From: Leisingera coralii
GTDB lineage: Bacteria > Pseudomonadota > Alphaproteobacteria > Rhodobacterales > Rhodobacteraceae
Assembly: GCF_049056525.1 (NCBI RefSeq)
Contig: NZ_JBHUPT010000034.1
Coordinates: 124,001 to 188,000, forward strand
Reading direction: 5' to 3'
DNA length: 64,000 nucleotides
Each line of letters starts with the position of its first letter. The stretch's first letter is position 1. The position numbers were made by a program, and so were the translations under genes. Shown here piece by piece: positions 16,651 through 27,827 of this stretch. The notes beneath the pieces were generated by a model. That model worked only from the letters and a program-made list of their open reading frames with translations, was not told the origin of the DNA and ran no database searches.

Positions 16651-17460
16651 TCACCGTGCGGGCACCGCAAAGGTCAGCGCCGCCCAAAGGCTTTCCCACA
16701 CGTAATCTTCGCCCGTTGGAGCAGGGCGCAGCACAACCGCATCCAGAAGGTACTGATGTCCTAGGGATACGGGGACAAGAGCTTCGCCCTGCGCATCGGT
16801 CCGCAGGGTGCTGATGGCAACTTGGCCATCCGGGGCCTTGGCAAAGACCTCGACCTGCGCCCCTGGTCTTGGAGCACCTTGATAGAGGACCCGCACCGGG
16901 AGCCCTATTGACAGATCATCCGTATACGGATTGGCGAGCGCGACGATTTCCGTTTCAAGCCCGGTGGCCCGATCAGAGCCGCCGCCCTGTCCGATCGCCA
17001 CAAAAGCCTTGGCGTATCTGGTGTACTGTTCGACGAACCCTTTGTCCGGCAAGCCACGAGCCTCGTGCCGTGTGCGGATATCGCCAAACCCCTTGTGGTC
17101 GGCGAAGGCCTGAAACTCCTCCCAAGTGTCATAGGTCAGCGTTTGCGGCTGCGTCTGATGGATGAGAACGGCCAGCCCGTCTTTCGGCATATCCGCGGTA
17201 AATGCGGGCATGTCTCCCATCCGACCCTGGTAAGGCCTGGCTGTTCCGCCCAGTAACACTTCAAACCGGGCGATCCGGTGGTCCAGATATGGCTGCTCGG
17301 CGCCCTTGAATTCCTGGCCGTTGCGCAGACGTGCTACCACTTCATCGCCAGAAGCGACTTGATATTTTTCCGGCTCAATCCAAAACTCGTGGGATAATAC
17401 CGGCACGGCCCCCAAGGTCAGCCCGGCACAGAGAATTGAGCAGAACAGGCGGAATTGCAT
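16651..17460 (-). CDS. DUF4198 periplasmic protein
   Basis: A 269-residue exported protein: signal peptide MQFRLFCSILCAGLTLGAVPVLS, then a mature chain that would begin HEFWIEPEKYQV, the usual start of DUF4198 (a NikM/CbiM-associated type domain). The family is linked to transition-metal handling, but its biochemical role is unsettled. The ATG at 17458-17460 has AAGGA seven bases upstream, which supports this start over a longer open frame reaching 17682. The start codon overlaps that of the divergent HupE-like gene, so promoters for each must lie inside the other gene. Confidence 0.82.
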   Translation of the reverse strand: MQFRLFCSILCAGLTLGAVPVLSHEFWIEPEKYQVASGDEVVARLRNGQEFKGAEQPYLDHRIARFEVLLGGTARPYQGRMGDMPAFTADMPKDGLAVLIHQTQPQTLTYDTWEEFQAFADHKGFGDIRTRHEARGLPDKGFVEQYTRYAKAFVAIGQGGGSDRATGLETEIVALANPYTDDLSIGLPVRVLYQGAPRPGAQVEVFAKAPDGQVAISTLRTDAQGEALVPVSLGHQYLLDAVVLRPAPTGEDYVWESLWAALTFAVPAR

Positions 17461-18610
17461 GAGATTGTCCTTGGCTGTCAGTCGTGGAGCCCCTTGGCTG
17501 CGAAGCCTATTTGCGCTGCTGTTGAGTGTTGTTGCAATAGCCGCCTCCGGTGCCCGCGCCCATGAGGTCACGCCGGCGATTGCCGATTTCCGTGTGGAAG
17601 ACGGCCGAATTGCCTTGGAGCTGAGGCTGAATGTTGAGGCCTTTGTCGCCGGGATCAACTTGGACGGGCTGGAAGACACCAACCAGACCGCGCAAGCCGC
17701 TGATTACGATGAGTTGCGCGCGCTGGGCGCGGAGGAGCTGGAACCGATGGTGCAGCTCTTCGCCGAGGAATGGCTTGAGACCTTCTCCGTTCAGGCGCCG
17801 GATCCGCTGGACCTGAGCCTGTCCCGGATCACCATTCCGGAAGTCGGTGACGCCAGCCTGCCGCGCGCCACCTTTCTTGTGTTTGACGGTGAGGTTCCGC
17901 CCGAGGCCCGCAGCCTGCGCATTGCCTGGCCTGCGGGCTCTGGCGGGGTAGTCCTGCGGCAGAACGGGGTGGAAGAGCCCTATACCGGTTACCTGCAGGG
18001 TGGAGAGACCTCCCCGCCGATCGCGCTGGGCGGCGGTGCGGCCAAAATGCCGGTCGAGGCCTTCATGGAATACATTCCTGTCGGCTTTACCCATATTCTG
18101 CCTAAGGGGCTGGATCACATCCTGTTTGTGCTGGGGCTGTTCTTCCTCAGCCCGCGGGTCAAGCCGCTGCTGCTGCAGGTGAGCATATTCACCGTGGCCC
18201 ATACCATCACCCTGGCACTGGGCGCCCTGGGCATGGTGTCCGTTAATCCGGCGATTGTTGAGCCGCTGATTGCCCTGTCGATTGTCTTTGTTGCTGTGGA
18301 GAACATCTTTGCCCGCAAGCTGCACAGCTGGCGCACATTTGTGATCTTCGGCTTCGGGCTGCTGCACGGCCTGGGCTTTGCCACGGTGCTTGGAGAGTTC
18401 GGCCTGCCGCCCAGCCAGTTCCTGCCCGCATTGATCGGCTTCAACGTGGGGGTGGAACTCGGGCAGCTTGCGGTGATTGCTGCCGCCTATCTTGGGGTGC
18501 GCCTGTGGTTCGGGCGGCATCCGAAATACCGCGGCCGGGTGGCGATCCCGGCCTCTGTTACTATCGCGATGATTGGCGGCTACTGGTTCGTGGAGCGGGT
18601 GTTCCTGTAA
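17459..18610 (+). CDS. HupE/UreJ-family membrane protein
   Basis: A 383-residue protein: signal peptide ending near GARA-HEV, an extracytoplasmic domain to about residue 195, then a membrane domain of six or seven helices with the HupE/UreJ motif FTHILPKGLDHILFVLGLFF and FGLLHGLGFA. Members are thought to be nickel or other metal permeases, or accessory proteins for metalloenzymes. The mature chain would start with histidine, like the divergent DUF4198 partner. The annotated ATG (17459-17461) overlaps the partner's ATG. Ribosome site evidence is weak (AGGCGGA), so the true start could be slightly downstream. Confidence 0.82.
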   Translation: MRLSLAVSRGAPWLRSLFALLLSVVAIAASGARAHEVTPAIADFRVEDGRIALELRLNVEAFVAGINLDGLEDTNQTAQAADYDELRALGAEELEPMVQLFAEEWLETFSVQAPDPLDLSLSRITIPEVGDASLPRATFLVFDGEVPPEARSLRIAWPAGSGGVVLRQNGVEEPYTGYLQGGETSPPIALGGGAAKMPVEAFMEYIPVGFTHILPKGLDHILFVLGLFFLSPRVKPLLLQVSIFTVAHTITLALGALGMVSVNPAIVEPLIALSIVFVAVENIFARKLHSWRTFVIFGFGLLHGLGFATVLGEFGLPPSQFLPALIGFNVGVELGQLAVIAAAYLGVRLWFGRHPKYRGRVAIPASVTIAMIGGYWFVERVFL

Positions 18611-18624
18611 CGCCTGCCTGAGGC

Positions 18625-19257
18625 TCAGCCCATTGCCCGCATCAGCACCTTGAGGCTGGCCAGCGGGTCTTCGGTGTGCCAGATCTCATCGCCGATGCCA
18701 AAGAAGTCGGTATAGGGCGCGATGCCGCGTACCAGATCCTCAGTGAGGCCGCCTTCGGCCACCACCGGCACCTCGATCATCTTCGACCACCATTCGAACA
18801 GGTCCGCCTCCGCCTGCGCGCCGTCGCCCAGGCCGGAGGTGCCTACCGGGCCAAAGCTCACGTAATCCGCGCCTGCTTCGCCGGCCACCATGCCGTCATG
18901 CTGCGAGGCGCCGCAGAAACAGCCGACAATCGCGTCCGGCCCCAGCGCCTTGCGCGCGGTGCGGATGGATTTCGACGCATCGGTCAGATGAACGCCGTCC
19001 AGGCCCAGCCGCTCCGCCAGGATCTGGTGGTCAGAGATCACCAGCGCCACGTCGCGCGCCATGGTCACTTCGCGCAGCGCATCGCCCGCGCGGCTCAGGG
19101 TATCCTGATCGCGGCTCGCCAGGTCCAGGCGCACGCAGGCCACATCCACCTCATCCAGCACCCGCGCCAGCTGGCCGGGGAATTTGCCCAGCTCGAAACT
19201 CGGCGGGGAGATCAGGTAGATCTGCGGCTGCTCGGGTGCGTCAGCAGGGCTTCCCAT
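18625..19257 (-). CDS. ThiE/TenI-superfamily protein
   Basis: A 210-residue TIM barrel of the thiamine phosphate synthase/TenI superfamily, with VSFGPVGTSG near residue 130 and VVAEGGLTEDL near 165. The phosphate-binding glycines are less regular than in true ThiE, and no thi genes are nearby, so a role in thiamine synthesis is not secure. The ATG at 19255-19257 has GGAG eight bases upstream; an upstream in-frame extension to 19437 lacks support. It is convergent with the HupE-like gene, with 14 bp between stops. Confidence 0.75.
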   Translation of the reverse strand: MGSPADAPEQPQIYLISPPSFELGKFPGQLARVLDEVDVACVRLDLASRDQDTLSRAGDALREVTMARDVALVISDHQILAERLGLDGVHLTDASKSIRTARKALGPDAIVGCFCGASQHDGMVAGEAGADYVSFGPVGTSGLGDGAQAEADLFEWWSKMIEVPVVAEGGLTEDLVRGIAPYTDFFGIGDEIWHTEDPLASLKVLMRAMG

Positions 19258-19423
19258 GGCGGTGCTCCATTGTTCAGGCGGTTTGACGGTGTTTAGCCGA
19301 TTTCCGGCAGGACGCAAGGATTTGCGGCGGTGAAGCCCCGGTATTTGCAGCCCAAACCCGCGCTGGACCTTGCCCCGCAGCCGCGCGGGCAGTACAGCAG
19401 TGCCGATTTTGCCGGAGAACACG

Positions 19424-20176
19424 ATGCCGACCGACACCCCTCAGCCCGCCTTTGTCCTTGTCCGCCCGCAGATGGGCGAGAATATCGGCGCCGCCGCGCG
19501 GGCGATGTGGAACTTCGGGCTGGACCGGATGCGCATCGTGGCGCCGCGCGACGGCTGGCCGAACCCCAAGGCGGTGGCGATGTCCTCCGGCGCGGGCCGC
19601 CTGCTGGACGAGGCGCAGCTGTGCGCGGACGTGCCGGAGGCGCTGGGCGACTGCACCTATGTGTTCGCCACCACCGCCCGCCAGCGCGGCCTGACCAAGC
19701 CGGTCTACAGCCCCGAGCGCGCAATGCAGATCGCAGCAGAGAAGATCGCGGCGGGCGAGAAGGTCGCGGTGATGTTCGGCCCCGAACGCGCGGGCCTGGA
19801 AAACGAGGATATCGCCAAGGCCAACGCCATTATCTCGGTGCCGGTGAACCCGCTTTACGCCTCGCTGAACCTCGGCCAGTGCGTGCTGCTGACCGGCTAT
19901 GAATGGATGCGTCAGTCCGGCGAAGTGGTGCACGAAACCACCGACCTCGGCCGCAAGGGCGACTGGGCCACCGGGGTTGAGGTCGAGAAACTGGTGGAGC
20001 ACTACGAGGAGCGGCTGGACGAGGCCGGTTTCTTCTATCCGCCGGAGAAGGCCGAGGGCATGAAGACCAACTTGCGCAACCTGTGGAGCCGGATGCGGAT
20101 GACCCGGTCCGATGTGCAGATGCTGCACGGGATCATGCGGCAGATGGTCCGCTGGAAAGAGCGCGGCGGCGAATAA
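19424..20176 (+). CDS. trmJ: tRNA (Cm32/Um32) 2'-O-methyltransferase TrmJ
   Basis: A 250-residue SPOUT methyltransferase. The three knot motifs are clear: MGENIGAAARAMWNFGL near residue 18, MFGPERAGLENEDI near 113, and SVPVNPLYASLNLGQCV near 135. A C-terminal helical extension (NLWSRMRMTRSDVQMLHGI) is typical of TrmJ. It would 2'-O-methylate residue 32 in the tRNA anticodon loop using S-adenosylmethionine. The start at 19424 is chosen because GGAG lies eight bases upstream. The heme A synthase gene follows 60 bp later. Confidence 0.9.
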   Translation: MPTDTPQPAFVLVRPQMGENIGAAARAMWNFGLDRMRIVAPRDGWPNPKAVAMSSGAGRLLDEAQLCADVPEALGDCTYVFATTARQRGLTKPVYSPERAMQIAAEKIAAGEKVAVMFGPERAGLENEDIAKANAIISVPVNPLYASLNLGQCVLLTGYEWMRQSGEVVHETTDLGRKGDWATGVEVEKLVEHYEERLDEAGFFYPPEKAEGMKTNLRNLWSRMRMTRSDVQMLHGIMRQMVRWKERGGE

Positions 20177-20236
20177 GCCGCTCTGGACCTTTAGATTACC
20201 GGCCCCTAGCTTGGCACCAGAGACAAAGAGGCAAGC

Positions 20237-21382
20237 ATGAGCAAGCGCAGCATTTTCGAAGAGGTCGAGGGCGAGAAGAAGGACGCGCCCGCAGTGCAGA
20301 CGGGGCTGATCGACCGCGGCCGCGGCGGCGCCCGCAAGGCGATCCGCGCCTGGCTGATGGCGCTGTTTGCGCTGGTGGTTGCGATGATTGTGGTTGGCGG
20401 GCTGACCAGGCTGACCGACAGTGGCCTGTCGATCACCGAATGGCGCCCCGTGACCGGGGCCATCCCGCCGATGTCCGAGGCGGAATGGCAGTCCGAGTTC
20501 GACAAATACAAGCAGATCGACCAGTGGCGCATCCAGAACCAGTGGATGGAACTGTCTGATTTTAAAGAGATCTATTGGTGGGAATGGGGCCACCGGCAGC
20601 TGGGCCGTTTCATTGGCCTAGTCTGGGTGCTTGGTTTCCTGGGCTTCCTGATCGCGCGTAAGATCCCGGCGGGCTGGACCGGCCGGCTGCTGCTGCCCGG
20701 TGCCCTCGGCGGCGTGCAGGGCGCTATCGGCTGGTGGATGGTTGCCTCTGGCGTCACCCAGGGCGAGGGGATGACCGCCGTGGCCTCCTACCGGCTGGCG
20801 GTGCATCTGGGGCTCGCGTTCGTAATCCTCGGCTTCATCGCCTGGTACGTGCTGATGCTTGGCCGCGAGGAGCGCGAGCTGATGCAGGCACGCCGCGCCA
20901 AAGAGGCAAAGCTGTTCAGCCTCTCCACCGGCCTGATGCATTTCGCCTTCCTGCAAATCCTGCTTGGCGCGCTGGTCGCGGGGATTGATGCGGGCCGCTC
21001 CTACACTGACTGGCCGCTGATGGGCGGGCAGGTGATCCCGCCGAACCCGTTCATGATCGAGCCCCTGTGGAAGAACTTCTTTGAAAACCCCGGGCTGGTG
21101 CAGTTCATCCACAGGGTGGCGGGCTATCTGCTGTTTGCCTTTGCCGGTGTGGCCTGGCTGCGCGGGCGCGGCTCGGCCCATGCGCGCACACGTTTTGCCT
21201 TCAACGCCGTTTTTGCGGCGCTGTCAGTGCAAGTGGTACTGGGCATCGTCACCGTGGTCTACGCCGCGCCGCTGCACGCGGCGATCACCCACCAGCTGGT
21301 GGCGATTGGCGTCTGGGTGCTGATCCTGCGCGCCCGTTTCCTGTCTGCCTATCCCATCGCAACCTCGATCAAGGATCACTGA
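20237..21382 (+). CDS. ctaA: Heme A synthase, CtaA/Cox15
   Basis: A 381-residue inner-membrane protein with eight hydrophobic segments in two four-helix halves. Heme-binding histidines appear in EWGHRQLGRFIGL, LAVHLGLAF, FIHRVAGYLLF and ITHQLVAIG. GGLTRLTDSGLSITEWRPVTG after helix 1 is the signature of the alphaproteobacterial/mitochondrial Cox15 type. It oxidises the C8 methyl of heme O to the formyl group of heme A for aa3-type cytochrome oxidase. It lies between trmJ and a carboxypeptidase gene that starts 4 bp after its stop; other cta genes are not in the window. Confidence 0.95.
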   Translation: MSKRSIFEEVEGEKKDAPAVQTGLIDRGRGGARKAIRAWLMALFALVVAMIVVGGLTRLTDSGLSITEWRPVTGAIPPMSEAEWQSEFDKYKQIDQWRIQNQWMELSDFKEIYWWEWGHRQLGRFIGLVWVLGFLGFLIARKIPAGWTGRLLLPGALGGVQGAIGWWMVASGVTQGEGMTAVASYRLAVHLGLAFVILGFIAWYVLMLGREERELMQARRAKEAKLFSLSTGLMHFAFLQILLGALVAGIDAGRSYTDWPLMGGQVIPPNPFMIEPLWKNFFENPGLVQFIHRVAGYLLFAFAGVAWLRGRGSAHARTRFAFNAVFAALSVQVVLGIVTVVYAAPLHAAITHQLVAIGVWVLILRARFLSAYPIATSIKDH

Positions 21383-21386
21383 CCCC

Positions 21387-22856
21387 ATGAGCGCATTTGA
21401 CGAACTGATGGCCTTTCAGCGCGAGACCCAGGCGCTGGGGCAGATTGCGGGCCGTCTGGGCTGGGATCAGGAAACCGTGATGCCGCGCGGGGCCGCTTCG
21501 CAGCGGGGGCAGGAGATGGCCGCGATCGAGGCGGTGCTGCACGCACGCCGTTCCGACCCGCGGGTGGCGGAATGGCTGGAGCAGGCCGAAGCTCCGGATG
21601 AGGCCGGAGCCGCCCAGCTGCGCGAAATCCGCCGCAGCTATGAGCGCACGGTGAAGGTCCCCGCCGATCTGGCCAAGAAAATCGCCCAGGTGACATCCGA
21701 GGCGCAGGGCAAATGGGCCGCTGCGCGGGCGGATGAGGATGTGGCGGCCTTCCTGCCGGTGCTGGAGGAAGTCGTTGCGCTGAAACGCGAGGAAGGCCAG
21801 GCACTGGCGGCGGGCGGCGATGTTTTTGACGCCATGGTCGAGGACTACGAGCACGGCATGACCGGGGCGGGGATCGCCGAGATCTTTGACGCCATGCGCC
21901 CCGGCCTGGTGGAGCTGCGTGCCAAGGTGCTGGAGAAACCGGCGCCGCAGACGCTGAAGGGCACCTTCGACGAAGCTGCGCAAATGAAACTCACCCGCAA
22001 GATCGCCAAGGTTTTCGGCTATGACATGGCTCACGGCCGCGTTGACAAGGCGGTGCATCCGTTCAGTTCAGGCTCTGGCCTCGATGTGCGTATCACAACG
22101 CGGACCAGCGAAGCCGATCCGTTTAACTGCTTCTATTCGACCATTCACGAGGTTGGCCACGGCGCCTATGAGCAGAACATCAGCCGCGATTACTTGCTGA
22201 CTCCGCTGGGCAGCGGTGTGTCGATGGGCGTTCATGAAAGCCAGAGCCGGATCTATGAAAACCAGATCGGCCGCAACCGGGCCTTTACCGGCTGGCTGTA
22301 CAAGGAAATGAAGGACGCCTTTGGCGACTTTGGCATTTCCGGTCCGGATGCCTTTTACGCCGCGGTGAATGCTGTGCATAAGGGCTATATCCGGACAGAG
22401 GCGGATGAGCTGCAATATAACCTCCACATCATGCTGCGCTTCGATCTGGAGCGGGCGCTGATGAGCGGTGATCTGGAAGTGAAAGATCTGGAAACCGCCT
22501 GGAACGACCGGTTCGAGGCCGATTTCGGCTATGCTGTCGACAAGCCCTCCAATGGCTGTTTGCAGGATGTTCACTGGTCAGTGGGCCTGTTCGGATATTT
22601 TCCGACCTACAGCTTGGGCAACGTCTATGCCGGCTGCCTGTATCAGGCGCTGCGCCGGGATTTGCCGGGGCTGGATGCGCAGCTGGCTGAGGGCGATACC
22701 TCGGGCGCAACCGGCTGGCTGAAGCAGAACCTGCAACAGCACGGCGGTCTGCGCAGCCCGCGCGAAACCATTATCCATGCGGCAGGCATGGAGCCCGGGC
22801 ACGAGCCGCTTCTGGCTTACCTCGAAGAGAAGTTCAGCCTGCTCTACGATCTCTGA
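21387..22856 (+). CDS. Carboxypeptidase Taq, peptidase family M32
   Basis: A 489-residue, mostly helical zinc metallopeptidase. The active site HEVGHGAYEQN (HExxH) lies near residue 255 and the third zinc ligand is in ESQSRIYENQIGR near residue 283. Full family length and the C-terminal segment YFPTYSLGNVYAG are present. It removes C-terminal residues with broad specificity in the cytoplasm. It begins four bases after ctaA and is probably cotranscribed with it. Confidence 0.93.
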   Translation: MSAFDELMAFQRETQALGQIAGRLGWDQETVMPRGAASQRGQEMAAIEAVLHARRSDPRVAEWLEQAEAPDEAGAAQLREIRRSYERTVKVPADLAKKIAQVTSEAQGKWAAARADEDVAAFLPVLEEVVALKREEGQALAAGGDVFDAMVEDYEHGMTGAGIAEIFDAMRPGLVELRAKVLEKPAPQTLKGTFDEAAQMKLTRKIAKVFGYDMAHGRVDKAVHPFSSGSGLDVRITTRTSEADPFNCFYSTIHEVGHGAYEQNISRDYLLTPLGSGVSMGVHESQSRIYENQIGRNRAFTGWLYKEMKDAFGDFGISGPDAFYAAVNAVHKGYIRTEADELQYNLHIMLRFDLERALMSGDLEVKDLETAWNDRFEADFGYAVDKPSNGCLQDVHWSVGLFGYFPTYSLGNVYAGCLYQALRRDLPGLDAQLAEGDTSGATGWLKQNLQQHGGLRSPRETIIHAAGMEPGHEPLLAYLEEKFSLLYDL

Positions 22857-22887
22857 GTCTCGCCGGGCAAGGGCCTAACCCCATTGC

Positions 22888-22912
22888 GGGGCAGCAGAAA
22901 ACCAGCTGCCCC
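22888..22912 (+). terminator. Stem-loop after the M32 peptidase gene
   Basis: GGGGCAGC (22888-22895) pairs with GCTGCCCC (22905-22912) around a nine-base A-rich loop, 32 bp after the stop. It lacks a T run. It is the likely 3' end structure of the ctaA-peptidase transcript. Confidence 0.5.
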
Positions 22913-22976
22913 GGAAATGCCGTATTTTACGTTTATTCTCGGAAGCTCATGGGGATGTGAGTAAGAGAGTAAAGTT

Positions 22977-23039
22977 ATGCATACAGCCGTAGCCTATCTG
23001 ATCTTTGCCAGCTTCGTGCTGGCACCAACCCTGATCTGA
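22977..23039 (+). CDS. Possible 20-residue hydrophobic peptide
   Basis: An ATG-to-TGA reading frame for a 20-residue, almost wholly hydrophobic peptide (VAYLIFASFVLAPTLI core), able to span a membrane once. A purine-rich AAGAGAG lies upstream at acceptable spacing. It ends ten bases before the stop of the convergent next gene. Only length, hydrophobicity and spacing support it, so it may be chance. Confidence 0.25.
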   Translation: MHTAVAYLIFASFVLAPTLI

Positions 23040-23048
23040 GGCCGCCTC

Positions 23049-23399
23049 TCAGATCAATGCCATCCGTTCGGCCCGCTCAGGGTCCGGGAAGGGGCGGTAG
23101 AGGCCGATCTCCGCTGTGGCGATCAGGGCCGTGACATGTGAGTAGAGCTTTTCCACTTCCTCGTCATGTTCGCCCAGGACGCGGAAGGCCTGGTCCAGCT
23201 GGGTCATGTCCCGGAACTCGATTTCCAGCAGAAAATCCCGGCAATTGTCGCTGGCCAAATTCAGTTTGCGCCGCAGCAGCCGCCAGCCCATCACCACGCC
23301 GCGCTCCTGCAGATAGCTCATCCATTGCTCAACCGCGCTGGCAAAGCTCAGCGCCTTGGCCTCGTGATGCAGGTCGATGGAGCAGTGATACAGGTTCAT
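23049..23399 (-). CDS. Conserved hypothetical protein, possibly DUF6614
   Basis: A 116-residue soluble protein starting MNLYHCSIDLHHEAKALSF. I associate this start with a small Rhodobacterales family (DUF6614), but I cannot confirm the name. The size and repeated beta-alpha pattern (MGWRLLRRKLNLA; FLLEIEFRDMTQLDQAFRVL) suggest a ferredoxin-like fold similar to NIPSNAP or dimeric alpha-beta barrel proteins; that is inference. No function is assigned. It stands alone downstream of gyrA in the same direction, separated from it by a strong terminator. Confidence 0.65.
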   Translation of the reverse strand: MNLYHCSIDLHHEAKALSFASAVEQWMSYLQERGVVMGWRLLRRKLNLASDNCRDFLLEIEFRDMTQLDQAFRVLGEHDEEVEKLYSHVTALIATAEIGLYRPFPDPERAERMALI

Positions 23400-23469
23400 G
23401 GGGCGGCCCTTGGCAGAATCAACTCAAGGGAAAGTCTGCCACAGAAAGGTTAGGCGGCGGTTAAACGGA

Positions 23470-23500
23470 AAACGCCGCCCGGTTTCCCAGGGCGGCGTTT
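23470..23500 (-). terminator. Terminator of gyrA
   Basis: A ten- to eleven-pair stem (23470-23480 with 23490-23500) encloses GGTTTCCCA, followed on the minus strand by TTTTCCGTTT. It lies 26 bp after the gyrA stop. Confidence 0.85.
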
Positions 23501-23525
23501 GAATTCTGGCAGGAAGGAGAAGGGC

Positions 23526-26258
<2,733 letters not shown>

Positions 26259-26451
26259 GTTGGCTGCCCGCTCTTTCTTCTGGCTCTATATATTGTGTTT
26301 GCACCCTATCAGATACCGTATATGCGGCGCAAGCAAACAGCGGGGAACAGCGGAAACAGGCCGTTCACACATCGGTAACGCACTGTTTTTGGGGAAATTA
26401 ACCAAATGCAGCCTAGCATCATCAGGAGGGGGCAAAGATTGGAGGCTACAG

Positions 26452-26721
26452 ATGGAGACCAGCGAAACCGAGCTGATGCTGAAAGGATACGGGCTGACCA
26501 CGGCGGAATTCACCTACCGGATGCCTGATTACATCCATGTCCTGAATACGTTTGTCTGGCAGCAATACGACCTGGCGCCGGATCACCCGCGACTGTTCGA
26601 GTTCATCGAATTCTGGCAGCGCGAGATTGAGGGGCCGCTGCACTCGGTCCGCTTCACCCACCGAAAGATGATCGGACCGGGCGAGTGGCGGAACGTCGTC
26701 GGGGAGTTTCAGGTCCACTAA
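26452..26721 (+). CDS. usg: Usg family protein
   Basis: An 89-residue protein of the Usg family (GYGLTTAEFTYRMPDYIHVLNTFVWQQYDLAPDHPRL), common in alphaproteobacteria and first noticed near tryptophan biosynthesis genes. Its biochemical role is unknown. The ATG at 26452 has GGAGG six bases upstream; a longer open frame beginning at 26158 runs antisense into gyrA and is not credible. It is divergent from gyrA across 193 bp, and its stop lies 12 bp from that of the convergent radical SAM gene. Confidence 0.85.
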   Translation: METSETELMLKGYGLTTAEFTYRMPDYIHVLNTFVWQQYDLAPDHPRLFEFIEFWQREIEGPLHSVRFTHRKMIGPGEWRNVVGEFQVH

Positions 26722-26733
26722 CCGCCTGGCCGC

Positions 26734-27687
26734 CTAGGCCGAGCAGCTGGCACCGCCAAGCACGCAGAACTTGGCGCAATGGGGATGGTTCAGCTGCACC
26801 GGCCGTTCGGCCTCGGCCAGGGTTTCACCCATTTCGAATTCCGGCGCGTAAGGCAGCAGGGTGCAGGCCAGTACTGCGGGTTTCTCTGCGCCTTTGCGCT
26901 TGACCACCATCCGCGACGAGGCGCACATGACACTGTCCGGGCTCTTGTTGAGGATCCCCCAGCAAGCAGTTGTGATTTCAGGGACTTCCACGGTTTCGTC
27001 CATTTCCGGAAACAGCACGGTCTGGCCCGGGTCCTGCGCGTCGATGGCAAAGCCATGCGCGGCAAACAGCGCGGCATAGCCGGCCCGGGCTTCGGCCTCG
27101 CTTTCGGCCCAAACGGTGCGGCCTGCCACCGCCATCCGGAAACCATTGTCGCGCAGCCATTCCATGCCCTCGATGGTCTTGTCAAAGCTGCCTGCGCCGC
27201 GCTCCTCGTCATGCAGCGCCGCGCTGTGGTGGTCGACGGAAATCCGCAGGGTCAGCTTGTCCCCAAACTGCTCGCGTAGTTCCAGCAGTCCGGCTTTCAC
27301 CGTCTTGCGCATCATCGGGCGCATGGCGTTGGTGAGGATCAGCACCTCGAATCCGCGCGCCAGGGCGGCCCGCGCCATGCCGATCATTTCGGGGTTCATG
27401 AAGGGCTCGCCGCCGGTGAAACCGATTTCCCGGACCGGCCATCCGCGTTCGGAGATCTGGTCCAGGTAGCTCTGCACTTCGGCCTCGGTCAGATAGACCA
27501 GCGCATCGTTGGTGGGGGAGCTCAGGATATAGCAGTTGCTGCACTCGATATTGCACAGCGTGCCGGTGTTGAACCACAGCGTCTGCGGATTGCCGAGCGG
27601 AACAGAGGCGCGTTCCTGACCATTTGCCGTCACATAGGCGTCTTGAAACTTGCCTAGGTTCGCAACGGGTTTTTGCAGGTCTTTCAT
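26734..27687 (-). CDS. Radical SAM protein with extra C-terminal cysteines
   Basis: A 317-residue radical S-adenosylmethionine enzyme. The cluster motif CNIECSNC (Cys-x3-Cys-x2-Cys) lies near residue 45 and the GGEPF element near residue 91. The C-terminal third has six further cysteines (ACWGIL, MCASS, ACTLL, and HCAKFCVLGGASCSA at the very end), enough for an auxiliary Fe-S cluster as in twitch or SPASM enzymes. The substrate is unknown; no precursor peptide gene is seen beside it. GAGGA precedes the ATG at good spacing. It is divergent from zwf. Confidence 0.85.
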   Translation of the reverse strand: MKDLQKPVANLGKFQDAYVTANGQERASVPLGNPQTLWFNTGTLCNIECSNCYILSSPTNDALVYLTEAEVQSYLDQISERGWPVREIGFTGGEPFMNPEMIGMARAALARGFEVLILTNAMRPMMRKTVKAGLLELREQFGDKLTLRISVDHHSAALHDEERGAGSFDKTIEGMEWLRDNGFRMAVAGRTVWAESEAEARAGYAALFAAHGFAIDAQDPGQTVLFPEMDETVEVPEITTACWGILNKSPDSVMCASSRMVVKRKGAEKPAVLACTLLPYAPEFEMGETLAEAERPVQLNHPHCAKFCVLGGASCSA

Positions 27688-27827
27688 GCAGATGTCCTCT
27701 GAGGCAGTTCCTTTCGCGGGAAGCTACCTTATACTGGTCGGGAAATGAAAGCAGCCGGACGGGCACATGACAGGGATGTGAGCGGCAGTGTGCCGCGCCT
27801 GCACCGGCTTAGACAGGAAGAACAACA

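Noticed and set aside
15705..16670. N-terminal extension that would make psuG 626 residues
   Set aside because: The extension is psuK read in another frame; the GTG at 15702-15704 with AGGAG gives the normal PsuG length.
17461..17682. N-terminal extension of the DUF4198 gene
   Set aside because: It would place residues before a clear signal peptide and run antisense into the HupE-like gene.
18625..19257. Annotation as a true thiamine phosphate synthase
   Set aside because: No thiamine genes are adjacent and the phosphate-binding segment is irregular, so only the superfamily is claimed.
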